This document shows positions 34,050-42,925 of a stretch of DNA of 64,000 nucleotides, in pieces. The notes beneath the pieces were generated by a model, which searched no databases, was not told the origin of the DNA, and saw only the letters and a program-made list of their open reading frames with translations. The stretch is from an uncultured Atopobium sp. (lineage in GTDB: Bacteria; Actinomycetota; Coriobacteriia; Coriobacteriales; Atopobiaceae): NCBI GenBank assembly GCA_946997485.1, contig CAMPVF010000009.1, positions 1-64,000 of the forward strand. The letters run 5' to 3'. Numbering within the stretch: position 1 is the stretch's first letter; every line of letters starts with the position of its first letter. The translations under genes and the position numbers were made by a program.

Positions 34050-35006
34050 ATGCCAAAAGCACGTAATACCTCATCTGCATCGCTTTGTCGTAGCACGCTT
34101 GCAGGCTGTACGAATATAGGCGTGTGCTCACGCGACCAACTTTACCAGCTTATTTACAACATATCTCAAGCGGCAGATACGCTGTACCGCGATTTTCCAT
34201 GGCGCAACACAACCGACCCCTATGCCATTTGGATTTCTGAAGTTATGCTGCAGCAAACGCAAACTGCGCGGGTGGCGCTGCGTTGGCAGGCGTGGCTTGA
34301 GCAATTTCCCACGGTTGACGTGCTTGCGCAAGCGCAAACTGCCGACGTGCTACGCGCGTGGCAGGGGATGGGCTATAACCGTCGCGCGCTGTATGTGCTT
34401 AAAACTGCGCATATTATTTCGGCGCACGGTGGCGTTTTTCCGCAAACCCCGGCCGAGCTTGTGCGGCTTCCGGGTATTGGTGCTGCAACAGCGGCGGGTA
34501 TCTGCGCATTTGCGTGGAATCGTCATTGCGCATATCTCGAAACCAACGTGCGATCTGTGTTATTGCACGAGCTATTTCCTCACGAAGACCAGGTATCCGA
34601 CCGTGAGCTTATTACATTTGTTGATGCGCTTTGCCCCGACGATGCTCCGCGCACGTCACGTGCACTGCACACGCCGCGCATGTGGAATTATGCGCTTTTG
34701 GATTATGGTGTGTGGCTCAAGCAGCACGTAAGCAATCCTTCGCGGCGTTCGCGCAGCTATACGAAGCAGTCGAAGTTTGAGGGGAGCCATCGCCAAAAAC
34801 GTGCGGCACTTGTGCGCATATTGCTTGATAGCCGCGCGGCAAACGATTCGCATGCTATGACAACGGCGCGTGCCTGTGAGCTTTTGTGTGATGAAGAAGT
34901 GCGTGCTGGTCGCTCTCCGGTAAGCGAAGACTATGTTGAGCAGCTGCTCTGCGAGTTGCGTGCGCAAGAGTTTTGCACTTTTTGCGATGGAAGCTGGCAG
35001 GTGTAA
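34050..35006 (+). CDS. MutY-like adenine DNA glycosylase lacking the Fe-S cluster
   Basis: A 318-residue HhH-GPD glycosylase, the family that removes adenine opposite 8-oxoguanine. ISEVMLQQTQTARV carries the catalytic Glu64, and the helix-hairpin-helix PGIGAATAAGICAFAWN is intact. The usual LDGN segment with catalytic Asp is LETN here (Glu164). The four-cysteine Fe-S loop after this domain is missing; the region reads YGVWLKQHVSNPSRRSRSY. The C-terminal MutT-like domain of E. coli MutY is also absent or reduced. Such clusterless relatives are known. The start is uncertain: ATG 34050 lacks a strong ribosome binding site, and GTG codons near 34122 are alternatives. Confidence 0.78.
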   Translation: MPKARNTSSASLCRSTLAGCTNIGVCSRDQLYQLIYNISQAADTLYRDFPWRNTTDPYAIWISEVMLQQTQTARVALRWQAWLEQFPTVDVLAQAQTADVLRAWQGMGYNRRALYVLKTAHIISAHGGVFPQTPAELVRLPGIGAATAAGICAFAWNRHCAYLETNVRSVLLHELFPHEDQVSDRELITFVDALCPDDAPRTSRALHTPRMWNYALLDYGVWLKQHVSNPSRRSRSYTKQSKFEGSHRQKRAALVRILLDSRAANDSHAMTTARACELLCDEEVRAGRSPVSEDYVEQLLCELRAQEFCTFCDGSWQV

Positions 35007-35062
35007 GGCACCCGGCGTGCAATGACCTGTGAGGGAGCTGACCTGTGCGGGAGCGCACATTC

Positions 35063-35104
35063 AAAAAAATTTATAAAAAAATGTCAAAAAATTTACCAAA
35101 AAAA
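35063..35104. promoter_or_regulatory. Phased A-tracts upstream of the nrd operon
   Basis: Four runs of six or seven A residues are centred near 35066, 35078, 35088 and 35101, about one helical turn apart. This arrangement is expected to bend DNA. It lies about 115 bases upstream of nrdF, where an activator or polymerase alpha-subunit site could be. Confidence 0.45.
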
Positions 35105-35217
35105 TTTAGGTATGCGAGCTGCAGCTGAATAACAACATGCAGTATAGGGTATCCTTGTTTACATCAACATATTGTGGTAGGGTACTGTATCCGTTACTGC
35201 ATTTTGAAAGGAAGGGT

Positions 35218-36273
35218 ATGTCACAATCAACGCCGCTTACTAGTTCAGCCGTTTCGTCATCGTATGCCCGCGCGTTTGCAACGTCGCAGTCGCCTGTTGA
35301 GTTTGCGTATGAGCCGCACGCTGCACACATGCGTGCCATTAACTGGAATCGCATTGCCGATGATAAGGACCTCGAAGTATGGAATCGTGTAACGCAAAAT
35401 TTTTGGCTACCCGAAAATATTCCCGTTTCGAACGATTTGCCTTCGTGGAACACGCTCGATGAGCGCTGGCAGCAGCTTATTATTCGCACGTTTACGGGCT
35501 TAACGCTGCTCGACACGGTGCAGGCGTCTGTTGGCGACGTTGCACAGATTCGTCACGCGCTTACCGACATCGAACAGGCAAATTACGCCAACTTTGCATT
35601 TATGGTTGCGGTACATGCGCGCAGCTACGGCACTATTTTTTCTACTTTGTGCTCAAGTGAACAAATAGACGAGGCGCAGGCCTGGGTGGTGCATAACGAC
35701 GCTTTGCAGGCGCGTGCGCAGGCGCTTATTCCATACTACACGCAGGACGACGCGCTAAAAAGCAAAGTTGCAGCGGCTCTCATGCCCGGATTTTTGCTGT
35801 ATGGTGGATTTTACCTGCCGTTTTATTTGTCTGCTCGCGGCAAGCTGCCCAACACATCCGATATGATTCGCCTTATTTTGCGCGATAAAGTTATTCACAA
35901 CTATTACAGTGGCTACAAATATCAGCAAAAACTTAAGCGCCTGGCAGCAGACGAGCAAGCAGCCATGAAGGAGTTTGTGTTTGACCTGCTCTACCACCTT
36001 ATTGATCTTGAAAAGACCTATCTGCGCGAGTTGTATGACGGCTTTGATTTGGCTGACGATGCCATTGCGTTTAGTTTGTATAATGCAGGCAAGTTTTTGC
36101 AAAATCTTGGATACGACTCACCCTTTACTGCGCAAGAAACGCACATTGAGCCTGAGGTATTTGCGCAGCTCTCTGCCCGTGCCGACGAAAACCACGATTT
36201 CTTTAGCGGGAGCGGTTCTTCGTACGTAATAGGAACGGCGGAGGAAACAACCGACGAGGATTGGGAATTTTAG
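35218..36273 (+). CDS. nrdF: Ribonucleotide reductase small subunit NrdF, class Ie (metal-free VPK variant)
   Basis: A 351-residue ferritin-like protein that carries the radical needed to reduce ribonucleotides. Standard NrdF binds two metals with one Asp, three Glu and two His. Here Asp99 (TLLDT), His133 and His227 are kept, but the three Glu are Val130 (VAVHARSY), Pro190 (LMPGF) and Lys224 (RDKVIH). This Val-Pro-Lys set is the one described for the Mycoplasma class Ie protein, which uses a hydroxylated tyrosine (DOPA) radical without metal. Tyr137 (HARSY) is the expected site. GAAAGGAAG precedes ATG 35218. It is followed without gap by nrdI, whose product is needed for DOPA formation in class Ie. 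Confidence 0.92.
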   Translation: MSQSTPLTSSAVSSSYARAFATSQSPVEFAYEPHAAHMRAINWNRIADDKDLEVWNRVTQNFWLPENIPVSNDLPSWNTLDERWQQLIIRTFTGLTLLDTVQASVGDVAQIRHALTDIEQANYANFAFMVAVHARSYGTIFSTLCSSEQIDEAQAWVVHNDALQARAQALIPYYTQDDALKSKVAAALMPGFLLYGGFYLPFYLSARGKLPNTSDMIRLILRDKVIHNYYSGYKYQQKLKRLAADEQAAMKEFVFDLLYHLIDLEKTYLRELYDGFDLADDAIAFSLYNAGKFLQNLGYDSPFTAQETHIEPEVFAQLSARADENHDFFSGSGSSYVIGTAEETTDEDWEF

Positions 36274-36756
36274 ATGAACATCGTTTATTTTTCGTCTACA
36301 TCGGAAAACACGCACCGGTTTGTGCAAAAGCTGCGTTTTGATGCACCGAGCGGCTCGGCTATTTCTCCGCGTGCCTTGCGCATACCGATAGACCCATCCG
36401 TGCAGCTTGAGGTACATGAACCCTACATTCTTATTTGTCCCACATATGCGGGCGGCGGCACGTCCCGCTGCGGCAAGGTGGATACAACGGGTGCTGTTCC
36501 CAAGCAGGTAATTCACTTTCTTAACAAGTATACCAATCGCTCACTGTGCCGCGCGGTTATTAGCAGCGGAAACACCAATTTTGGTGACAGTTTTGCGATT
36601 GCTGGACCAATTATTGCACACAAAGTTGGTGTGCCGCTCATTTTTCAGTTTGAACTTTCGGGAACGATGGAAGATGTTGCGCTTGTTTCACAACTTGTGT
36701 CCGAAGAAATAACAATTGAGCAGGCGCACGATGCCTGTACGCACGTCAAACGATAG
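36274..36756 (+). CDS. nrdI: NrdI flavodoxin-like protein
   Basis: A 160-residue flavoprotein. MNIVYFSSTSENTHRFV is the FMN phosphate loop; TYAGGGTSRCGK and VPKQVIHFLN follow, then ISSGNTNFGDSF. In class Ib systems NrdI delivers superoxide for Mn-tyrosyl radical assembly; in class Ie it is required to convert tyrosine to DOPA radical. The gene begins directly after the nrdF stop and relies on GGGAATT and translational coupling. The order nrdF-nrdI-nrdE is the one found in mycoplasmas. Confidence 0.92.
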   Translation: MNIVYFSSTSENTHRFVQKLRFDAPSGSAISPRALRIPIDPSVQLEVHEPYILICPTYAGGGTSRCGKVDTTGAVPKQVIHFLNKYTNRSLCRAVISSGNTNFGDSFAIAGPIIAHKVGVPLIFQFELSGTMEDVALVSQLVSEEITIEQAHDACTHVKR

Positions 36757-36764
36757 GAACGCAT

Positions 36765-39149
36765 ATGAGTACATCAACCAACACGCAAACCGACATGGCA
36801 CAAGCCACCGTGTCAACCACTACCAACACGTCCGCCAACGCCCGTGACATTACACCCGAAAGCGCAGCTACCGTAGCTACCGCAGCGCCTACCGTCGATA
36901 CCGCCGCTATCGCTGCAGCTACAGATACAGCTGCACGCGACGCCTCATACATTTCGCTCAACGCGCTTACACGCTTTAAGACGCCCGACGGCCGTTTTAA
37001 CTTTTCTGCAGATAAAGAGGCGTGCAAGCGCTATATCGAGCAAGAAATTATGCCGCGTATTATGCACTTTGAAAGCCTGCCAGCGCGCCTTGCGTACATG
37101 GTGCAGCACAACTATTACGACCACACTGTTATAAATGCATATAGTACGCCATTTATCCAAAAATTGTACGCCATTGCAGCCGAGGAGCATTTTGAATTTA
37201 CAAGCCTTATGGGTGCGATGAAGTTTTACATTGCGTATGCGCTGCACACCGATGATGGCGCGCAGATTTTGGAGCAATTTGAAGACCGCGTGGTTATGTG
37301 CGCAATGTTTTTGGCGAACGGCAATGAAGAGCTTGCAAAACAGCTGGTAAAAGACATGATGGCGAATCGTTTTCAGCCAGCAACGCCCACCTTTTTGAAC
37401 GCGGGCAAAAAGCGTCGTGGCGAATACATTTCGTGCTACTTGCTTCGTGTTGAGGATACCATGGAATCTATCGCACGCGGTATTAGCACCAGTTTGCAGC
37501 TTTCCAAGCGCGGGGGTGGTGTAGCGCTATGTCTAACCAATCTGCGCGAAACGGCTGCGCCCATCAAGGGGTTTGAAAACCAAGCAAGTGGCGTTGTGCC
37601 CGTCATGAAGCTGCTCGAGGACACGTTTTCGTATGCAAACCAGCTTGGCCAGCGTCAGGGTGCCGGAGCTGTGTATTTGCATGCGCATCACCCCGACATT
37701 ATGCGTTTTTTGGATACAAAGCGCGAAAATGCCGACGAAAAAGTGCGCATTAAGTCGCTCAGTTTGGGTGTTGTTATCCCCGATGTAACGTTTCGTCTTG
37801 CTCAACAAAATAAGGATATGGCACTTTTTTCGCCTTACGATGTAAAGCGCGAGTACAACGTGGCGCTATCCGATTTGTCGGTGAGCGAAAAGTACGACGA
37901 GCTGTGTGCCAACCCCCGCATTCACAAAACGTACATAAGCGCGCGTAAGTTTTTCCAAACCATTGCTGAGCTGCAGTTTGAGTCGGGCTATCCCTACATT
38001 ATGTTTGAAGACACCGTTAACTATTGCAACCCGCACAAGCGTGCCGGCCGTATTGTGATGTCTAATTTGTGCTCCGAGATTGCGCAGGTATCAACCCCGT
38101 CTTCGTACACCGAAGATTTAAGCTTTACGCACGTGGGCGTTGACGTGTGCTGCAATTTGGGCTCAATTAATATTGCCCGCGCTATGGACGACGCGCCGCA
38201 CTTTGGCAGTCTTGTTCGCCACGCCATTTTTGCCCTCGATAGGGTGAGCCGCTCTTCCGATTTGGCGTGCGCGCCTTCGGTTAAAAAAGGCAACAATCTT
38301 AACCATGCCGTTGGGCTTGGTGCAATGAACCTGCACGGCTTTTTGGCAACGCACCACATCTATTACAACTCGCCCGAGGCGGTAGACTTTGTGGACATGT
38401 TTTTCTATGCCATGGCCTACCACGCGTTTAGCGCATCGTGCGACCTCGCGCAAACCTACGGGTCGTTTAGCGAATTTTCCAACTCGGAGTATGCCGATGG
38501 CAGCTATTTCGATAAGTACACAGGTGCCGACACAGCTCCTTCAACACCTCGTGTACGTGCGCTTTTAGCTGAGCTTGGCCTTACGCTTCCAACTCGTGAC
38601 GATTGGGTTTCTTTGGTCGAAAAAATCAAAGTCCGCGGGCTTGCCAATGCGCACCTTATGGCTGTTGCTCCTACGGGTTCGATTAGCTATCTTTCGAGCT
38701 GCACGCCTAGTTTACAGCCTGTAGTAAGCGCTGTTGAAACACGTAAAGAGGGCAAAATCGGCCGCGTATATGTGCCCGCCTACAAGATCACCAATGACAA
38801 CTATCGCTATTATCAAGATGGTGCATATGAAGTGGGCTACGAAGCCATCATTAACATTGTTGCCGCGGCGCAAAAGCACGTTGACCAGGCAATTTCGCTT
38901 ACGCTGTTTATGACGTCGCAGGCCACAACGCGCGATTTAAACAAGGCGTACATTTACGCGTTTAAAAAGCGGTGTAAATCGATTTATTACGTGCGCATTC
39001 GTCAGGATGTGCTTGAAGGCAGTGAGCATCTCGAAAACGACGAAGTTATTGCAGACGGCGCTGGTAGTACTGATGGCGCAGCTGGTAATAGTTCGAGCGG
39101 GAACTTTGTGTGCACGGGTTCGAGTGAGTGTCAGGTGTGCATGATTTAG
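36765..39149 (+). CDS. nrdE: Ribonucleotide reductase large subunit NrdE (class I)
   Basis: A 794-residue catalytic subunit that reduces nucleoside diphosphates. Active-site features are present: ISCYLLRVEDTMESI (redox Cys), NLCSEIAQ (Asn, thiyl-radical Cys, Glu), PTGSISYLSSCTPSLQP, and the C-terminal shuttle pair Cys789/Cys792 (CQVCMI). The first 60 residues are Ala/Thr-rich and unlike other NrdE; no ATP-cone is recognised, as expected for NrdE. AGGAA precedes the ATG eight bases after nrdI. No nrdH follows, so the reductant must come from elsewhere, possibly TrxA. Confidence 0.94.
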   Translation: MSTSTNTQTDMAQATVSTTTNTSANARDITPESAATVATAAPTVDTAAIAAATDTAARDASYISLNALTRFKTPDGRFNFSADKEACKRYIEQEIMPRIMHFESLPARLAYMVQHNYYDHTVINAYSTPFIQKLYAIAAEEHFEFTSLMGAMKFYIAYALHTDDGAQILEQFEDRVVMCAMFLANGNEELAKQLVKDMMANRFQPATPTFLNAGKKRRGEYISCYLLRVEDTMESIARGISTSLQLSKRGGGVALCLTNLRETAAPIKGFENQASGVVPVMKLLEDTFSYANQLGQRQGAGAVYLHAHHPDIMRFLDTKRENADEKVRIKSLSLGVVIPDVTFRLAQQNKDMALFSPYDVKREYNVALSDLSVSEKYDELCANPRIHKTYISARKFFQTIAELQFESGYPYIMFEDTVNYCNPHKRAGRIVMSNLCSEIAQVSTPSSYTEDLSFTHVGVDVCCNLGSINIARAMDDAPHFGSLVRHAIFALDRVSRSSDLACAPSVKKGNNLNHAVGLGAMNLHGFLATHHIYYNSPEAVDFVDMFFYAMAYHAFSASCDLAQTYGSFSEFSNSEYADGSYFDKYTGADTAPSTPRVRALLAELGLTLPTRDDWVSLVEKIKVRGLANAHLMAVAPTGSISYLSSCTPSLQPVVSAVETRKEGKIGRVYVPAYKITNDNYRYYQDGAYEVGYEAIINIVAAAQKHVDQAISLTLFMTSQATTRDLNKAYIYAFKKRCKSIYYVRIRQDVLEGSEHLENDEVIADGAGSTDGAAGNSSSGNFVCTGSSECQVCMI

Positions 39150-39260
39150 CCTGGTAATGCAGATGCCGCGCGTGGCCAGCTTTGTGCTGCGCGTGGCATG
39201 TGCCCTGGTCGTGTTACCCTGGCTCAGGGGGCGCGCCGCGCGTAAGACCTACCTTCCGCA

Positions 39261-39291
39261 ACATGTACGTACGTAAACATGTACGTACGTA
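39261..39291. repeat. Tandem ACATGTACGTACGTA repeat
   Basis: ACATGTACGTACGTA occurs at 39261-39275 and 39277-39291. It lies between nrdE and the convergent regulator gene and contains self-complementary ACGTACGT cores. Confidence 0.6.
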
Positions 39292-39295
39292 CCAT

Positions 39296-40171
39296 TTACG
39301 CACGTAACACGGGCGTTCCCGTTTGTTGTAGCCGCATCAGTACGTCGGCATCTTTACAATCGGTAATAACGGCAGAAAAATCGGTAATACTTGCAAACCG
39401 ATAACTCATTTTTCTGGTAAATTTCTCTTTATTTGCAAGCAAAAATGTATATGAAGCATTATGAATAACTTTTTCTTTTACCGAGCCGCTGTCTATATCG
39501 CCCGCGGTAACAGCCATGGTTTCGAGGTTAATTGCTCCAGCACCAATAAACGCCTTGGCAAACAACAGGGGCTCGAGCAGGCTAATTGTTTCGGAGCCAA
39601 CAAATCCGTTAAGCGCAATGTTCAAAAAACCGCCCGTTGCCAGCGTGGTAATGTGCGGCGCGTTTGCCAAAATTTTAAGCACGTCAAGCATGTTGGTGGT
39701 AACAATTGCGCGCTTGTCGCCTTGTGCTAAGAGCGTTGCAATTTCAATGTTGGTACGCGACAGGTCGAGAAATACCGAATCACCGTCGTTTATCTCAAAA
39801 TACGCACGACGTGCAACTGCACGTATTCCTTCGGTTTGATCGTCCTCAACGCACTCATCATCAGTATCTTCGTGCGCATCTTGGGGTTCGAGCGGAAGCG
39901 CTTCGGTAAGCGAGGGAATAGGTTCGAGGTTTGATATGTGGTGCTCGGCAAGATACGACGTTACGCGCTCAGTATCTTCGCTAATAAGCGCGCCACCATA
40001 CACGCGTTTGCATAAACCCATATGAGCCAAATGCTGCAGGTCTTTGCGAATGCTATCCACACTTACCTGGTATTTTTCGGCAAGAGTGTCCACCTCTACA
40101 CGTCCGCGTGTATAGAGGATGCGCAGTATATCAACGTGACGTTCTTGTCGAAACAAACCAACTCCTTTCAT
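39296..40171 (-). CDS. DeoR-family transcriptional regulator
   Basis: A 291-residue repressor-type protein. The N-terminal DeoR helix-turn-helix (residues 8-60) includes VEVDTLAEKYQVSVDSIRKD and LCKRVYGGALI. The C-terminal sugar-phosphate sensor domain contains DSVFLDLSRTNIEIATLL, AIVTTNMLDVLKIL and the FIGAGAINLETMAVT loop. It is divergent from the PTS operon, so control of that operon by a phosphorylated sugar is likely. ATG 40171 has AAAGG in front; a TTG five codons later, behind AGGAG, is also possible. Confidence 0.88.
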   Translation of the reverse strand: MKGVGLFRQERHVDILRILYTRGRVEVDTLAEKYQVSVDSIRKDLQHLAHMGLCKRVYGGALISEDTERVTSYLAEHHISNLEPIPSLTEALPLEPQDAHEDTDDECVEDDQTEGIRAVARRAYFEINDGDSVFLDLSRTNIEIATLLAQGDKRAIVTTNMLDVLKILANAPHITTLATGGFLNIALNGFVGSETISLLEPLLFAKAFIGAGAINLETMAVTAGDIDSGSVKEKVIHNASYTFLLANKEKFTRKMSYRFASITDFSAVITDCKDADVLMRLQQTGTPVLRA

Positions 40172-40499
40172 TACCTTTATTGTAGTGTACTTGTTCATTC
40201 TATAAGGCGCATGCATGCGTTTTACAACTAAATTGGATAACTAGCTTGAACATACAAGCGGGGTGTGTAGCTTAACGCATACCTTGTTGCCAACCGCTCA
40301 ACCCATAAACAGGAACAAACAATAAAAAAATGTGGCAATTTTACGGAAATACTGATAAACTACACAGTGTGGCACGGGTTTGTGCACGTATCTACATGTA
40401 ACGCAGCCTGCAGCACTTGCAACATCTGCAGCACTTTTCATGTACAAACGAGCGGCGCAAACCAACCAATCGTAGATGCTACATCGATAGGAGTGTTAT
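40172..40499. promoter_or_regulatory. Divergent control region of the PTS locus
   Basis: This 328-base region lies between the DeoR-type regulator and the PTS operon. TGGCAA (40333) and TAAACT (40356) are spaced 17 bases apart and may form a plus-strand promoter. The stretch 40401-40440 repeats CTGCAGCACTT-like units, a possible operator. No gene is seen. Confidence 0.4.
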
Positions 40500-40949
40500 A
40501 TGACGATGGAAGACATGCTCAGTCTCAACAATATTTGCATTGTTGATGCATGTAAAGACTGGCAGGACGCGGTGCATGTTGCTGTGCAGCCGCTGGTAAA
40601 CGGTGGTTTTGTCACGCCTGCGTATATCGACGGTATTATCGAAAATACGCATAAGTTCGGGCCGTATTTTGTGCTAGCTCCCAACCTGGCGCTTCTTCAC
40701 GCCCGCCCCGAGCAAGGTGTTCTACATCAGCAGCTTGCCGTGTGCGTGGTGCGTAAGGGCGTTGTGTTTAAGGAGGGCGACGATCCGGTGTCCGTGCTCG
40801 TAACGCTTGCCGCGGAAAATCCAAACGACCACATCGATGTTATGCGCACCATTGCAACCCTGTTTGCCGATCCTGCCAACATCGAAGCGGTGGCGAAGGC
40901 TCCTAACGTGCAAGCCGTTTACGATTTATTTGTTCGTGCTCCTCAATAA
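40500..40949 (+). CDS. PTS EIIA component, ascorbate/UlaC-like family
   Basis: A 149-residue cytoplasmic phosphocarrier. GPYFVLAPNLALLHARPEQG holds the phosphorylation-site His67, matching the mannitol/fructose-type IIA domain found in UlaC. It would take phosphate from HPr and pass it to the IIB protein encoded downstream. AGGAG precedes the ATG. Order in this locus is IIA, IIC, IIB. The transported sugar is not certain because ascorbate-specific enzymes are absent nearby. Confidence 0.88.
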   Translation: MTMEDMLSLNNICIVDACKDWQDAVHVAVQPLVNGGFVTPAYIDGIIENTHKFGPYFVLAPNLALLHARPEQGVLHQQLAVCVVRKGVVFKEGDDPVSVLVTLAAENPNDHIDVMRTIATLFADPANIEAVAKAPNVQAVYDLFVRAPQ

Positions 40950-40975
40950 GGGTGCACAGAAGAAAGGGGTGTGTG

Positions 40976-42427
40976 ATGGCTATTCTCGACTTCATTATTA
41001 ACATTTTGTCGACGCCAGCTATTTTGGTTGGATTGCTTGCGTGCCTTGGCTTGGTGCTGCAAGGTAAACCTATCGAGGATATTATCAAGGGAACGCTTAA
41101 AACTATCGTTGGTTTTCTTGTTTTGGGCGCTGGTGCAGGCTTCTTGCTTAGTAGCTCGCTTAACGCATTTGGCCAGGTATTTAACTATGCGTTTACCATG
41201 CAAGGCGTTGTACCAAATAACGAAGCCGTTGTTGCAGACGCACTAAAGAACTTTGGTGTAAGCTCGGCAATTATTATGGCTGTTGGTATGGTGCTCAACA
41301 TCGTGCTTGCACGTTTTTCGCGTATGCGGTACATCTTCCTTACCGGTCACCACACGCTCTACATGGCGTGCATGATTGCTGTTATTTTGGGTGGTGCCGG
41401 TCATCTTGAAGGCTGGATGCTCTATCTTGCAGGCGGCTGCTTGCTTGCATTCATCATGGTTCTCTCTCCTGCATACTGCCAGGTAACCTTCCGCAAAGTA
41501 ACAGGTAGCAACGCCGTTGCTTTGGGTCACTTGGGTGGTCTTGGCTACTGGGCTGCAGGTATGGTTGGCCGCCTGTTTGCAAACGACCCCAATCGTCAAA
41601 GCACCGAGGAAATCAACTTCCCCAAGCGTCTCATTTTCCTGCGCGACACAACGGTTTCCATTGGTCTTACCATGGCATTTTTGTTCATCGTGGTAACGGG
41701 CATTGCCGTTGGCCGTGGTTTGCTGGTAGAAGGCCCCGCGCTCTTTGCTGCCGATCCTGCTGCATTCCAAGCACAATTTGGTGCCCTTAAAGATCTTATG
41801 AACATTGGTTCCGAAACTAAAGTTAACTGGTTTGTATGGGCACTTACCGGCGGTTTGTCATTTGCCGGTGGCGTTTACATTATTTTGAGTGGTGTTCGTT
41901 TAATTATTGGCGAAATCGTTCCTGCATTTAAGGGTATTGCCGACAAGCTTGTTCCTGGCGCAAAGCCCGCGCTCGACTGCCCTGTTGCCTTTACGTATGC
42001 TCCAAACGCGGTTACCATCGGCTTTTTGAGCTCGTTTGTAGGCGGCATTGTTGGATTGTTTGTATTGGGTGGCATTAACGCCGCGCTTCCTGTTGCACTT
42101 ATTCTTCCTGGTGTTGTACCTCACTTCTTCTGTGGCGCAACCGCAGGTGTATTTGGTAATGCCGAAGGTGGTATTAAAGGCTGCGTAGCTGGTGCGTTTG
42201 TACACGGTTTGCTTATTACGTTCTTGCCTGCAATTTGCATGCCTGTATTTAATGCGCTCGGTTATTCTGGTGCAACCTTCTCCGACGCCGACTTCTCGTG
42301 GATGGGTATTGTATTCGGCAACGTTATTAATTTTGCAAACGGCACGCTGCTTATGCTGGTATGCGTTGTTGTATACCTTATCCCCATTATTTATAACTTC
42401 GTTGCTCCCAAAAAAGAGGAAGCATAA
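40976..42427 (+). CDS. PTS EIIC component, ascorbate/UlaA (SgaT) family
   Basis: A 483-residue integral membrane permease with 11-12 hydrophobic helices. The segments TPAILVGLLACLGLVLQGK, GHHTLYMACMIAVILGG and the glycine-rich GATAGVFGNAEGGIKGCVAG are typical of the UlaA/SgaT family. It would carry substrate across the membrane during phosphorylation. ATG 40976 follows GAAAGGGG; the upstream in-frame ATG at 40952 lies in the end of the IIA gene. A hairpin terminator separates it from the IIB gene. Confidence 0.9.
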   Translation: MAILDFIINILSTPAILVGLLACLGLVLQGKPIEDIIKGTLKTIVGFLVLGAGAGFLLSSSLNAFGQVFNYAFTMQGVVPNNEAVVADALKNFGVSSAIIMAVGMVLNIVLARFSRMRYIFLTGHHTLYMACMIAVILGGAGHLEGWMLYLAGGCLLAFIMVLSPAYCQVTFRKVTGSNAVALGHLGGLGYWAAGMVGRLFANDPNRQSTEEINFPKRLIFLRDTTVSIGLTMAFLFIVVTGIAVGRGLLVEGPALFAADPAAFQAQFGALKDLMNIGSETKVNWFVWALTGGLSFAGGVYIILSGVRLIIGEIVPAFKGIADKLVPGAKPALDCPVAFTYAPNAVTIGFLSSFVGGIVGLFVLGGINAALPVALILPGVVPHFFCGATAGVFGNAEGGIKGCVAGAFVHGLLITFLPAICMPVFNALGYSGATFSDADFSWMGIVFGNVINFANGTLLMLVCVVVYLIPIIYNFVAPKKEEA

Positions 42428-42490
42428 CACGAGGTTTTCGACAGGTGCCATGCGCGCAACACTGTCGCGCTAGTATCTCTTGTACGTGCT

Positions 42491-42523
42491 AAAAGCCGGC
42501 GCGCTACCTGCGTCGGCTTTTTT
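42491..42523 (+). terminator. Terminator or attenuator between EIIC and EIIB genes
   Basis: AAAGCCGGCGC and GCGTCGGCTTT pair over 11 positions with one G-T, followed by a T run. Its place inside the PTS gene set implies that IIB is partly or wholly expressed from its own promoter. Confidence 0.85.
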
Positions 42524-42637
42524 ACGCGCTCGCCGAAAATTTTGCACGCCACTGCATGAATATGTGCTATGCAGTAGTAAACTTTATGACATGGGTGTTC
42601 CTAGTGCACCACCAACACATTGATCAAAGGAGATACA

Positions 42638-42925
42638 ATGAGTGTACGTAAAATTTTGTGCTGTTGCGGCTCCGGTTTGGGTTCTAGCCTTATCGTTCAC
42701 ATGAACGCCGAAGACGTTGTTAAAAAGCTTGGTCACCCAGAAATTGAGGTAGACCACACCACCATTTCCGACATTAACCCATCAGCTGCCGATTTGTTTG
42801 TTGTTGGCAACGATCTTAAAGACTTTATTACCAATGTAGACGACGACCGCAAAGTTGTGTTGGTTAATATTCTCGACAAAGCAGAGCTTGAAGCAAAACT
42901 TACCGACGCTATTGAGTCTCACTAA
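42638..42925 (+). CDS. PTS EIIB component, ascorbate/UlaB-like family
   Basis: A 95-residue phosphotransfer protein. The P-loop-like CGSGLGSSL follows the phosphorylated cysteine, Cys10, within an unusual run of three cysteines (Cys8-Cys10). It would pass phosphate from the IIA protein to the sugar bound by the IIC permease. CAAAGGAG precedes ATG 42638; an ATG six codons earlier overlaps that site. A terminator and 112 bases lie between it and the IIC gene. Confidence 0.88.
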   Translation: MSVRKILCCCGSGLGSSLIVHMNAEDVVKKLGHPEIEVDHTTISDINPSAADLFVVGNDLKDFITNVDDDRKVVLVNILDKAELEAKLTDAIESH

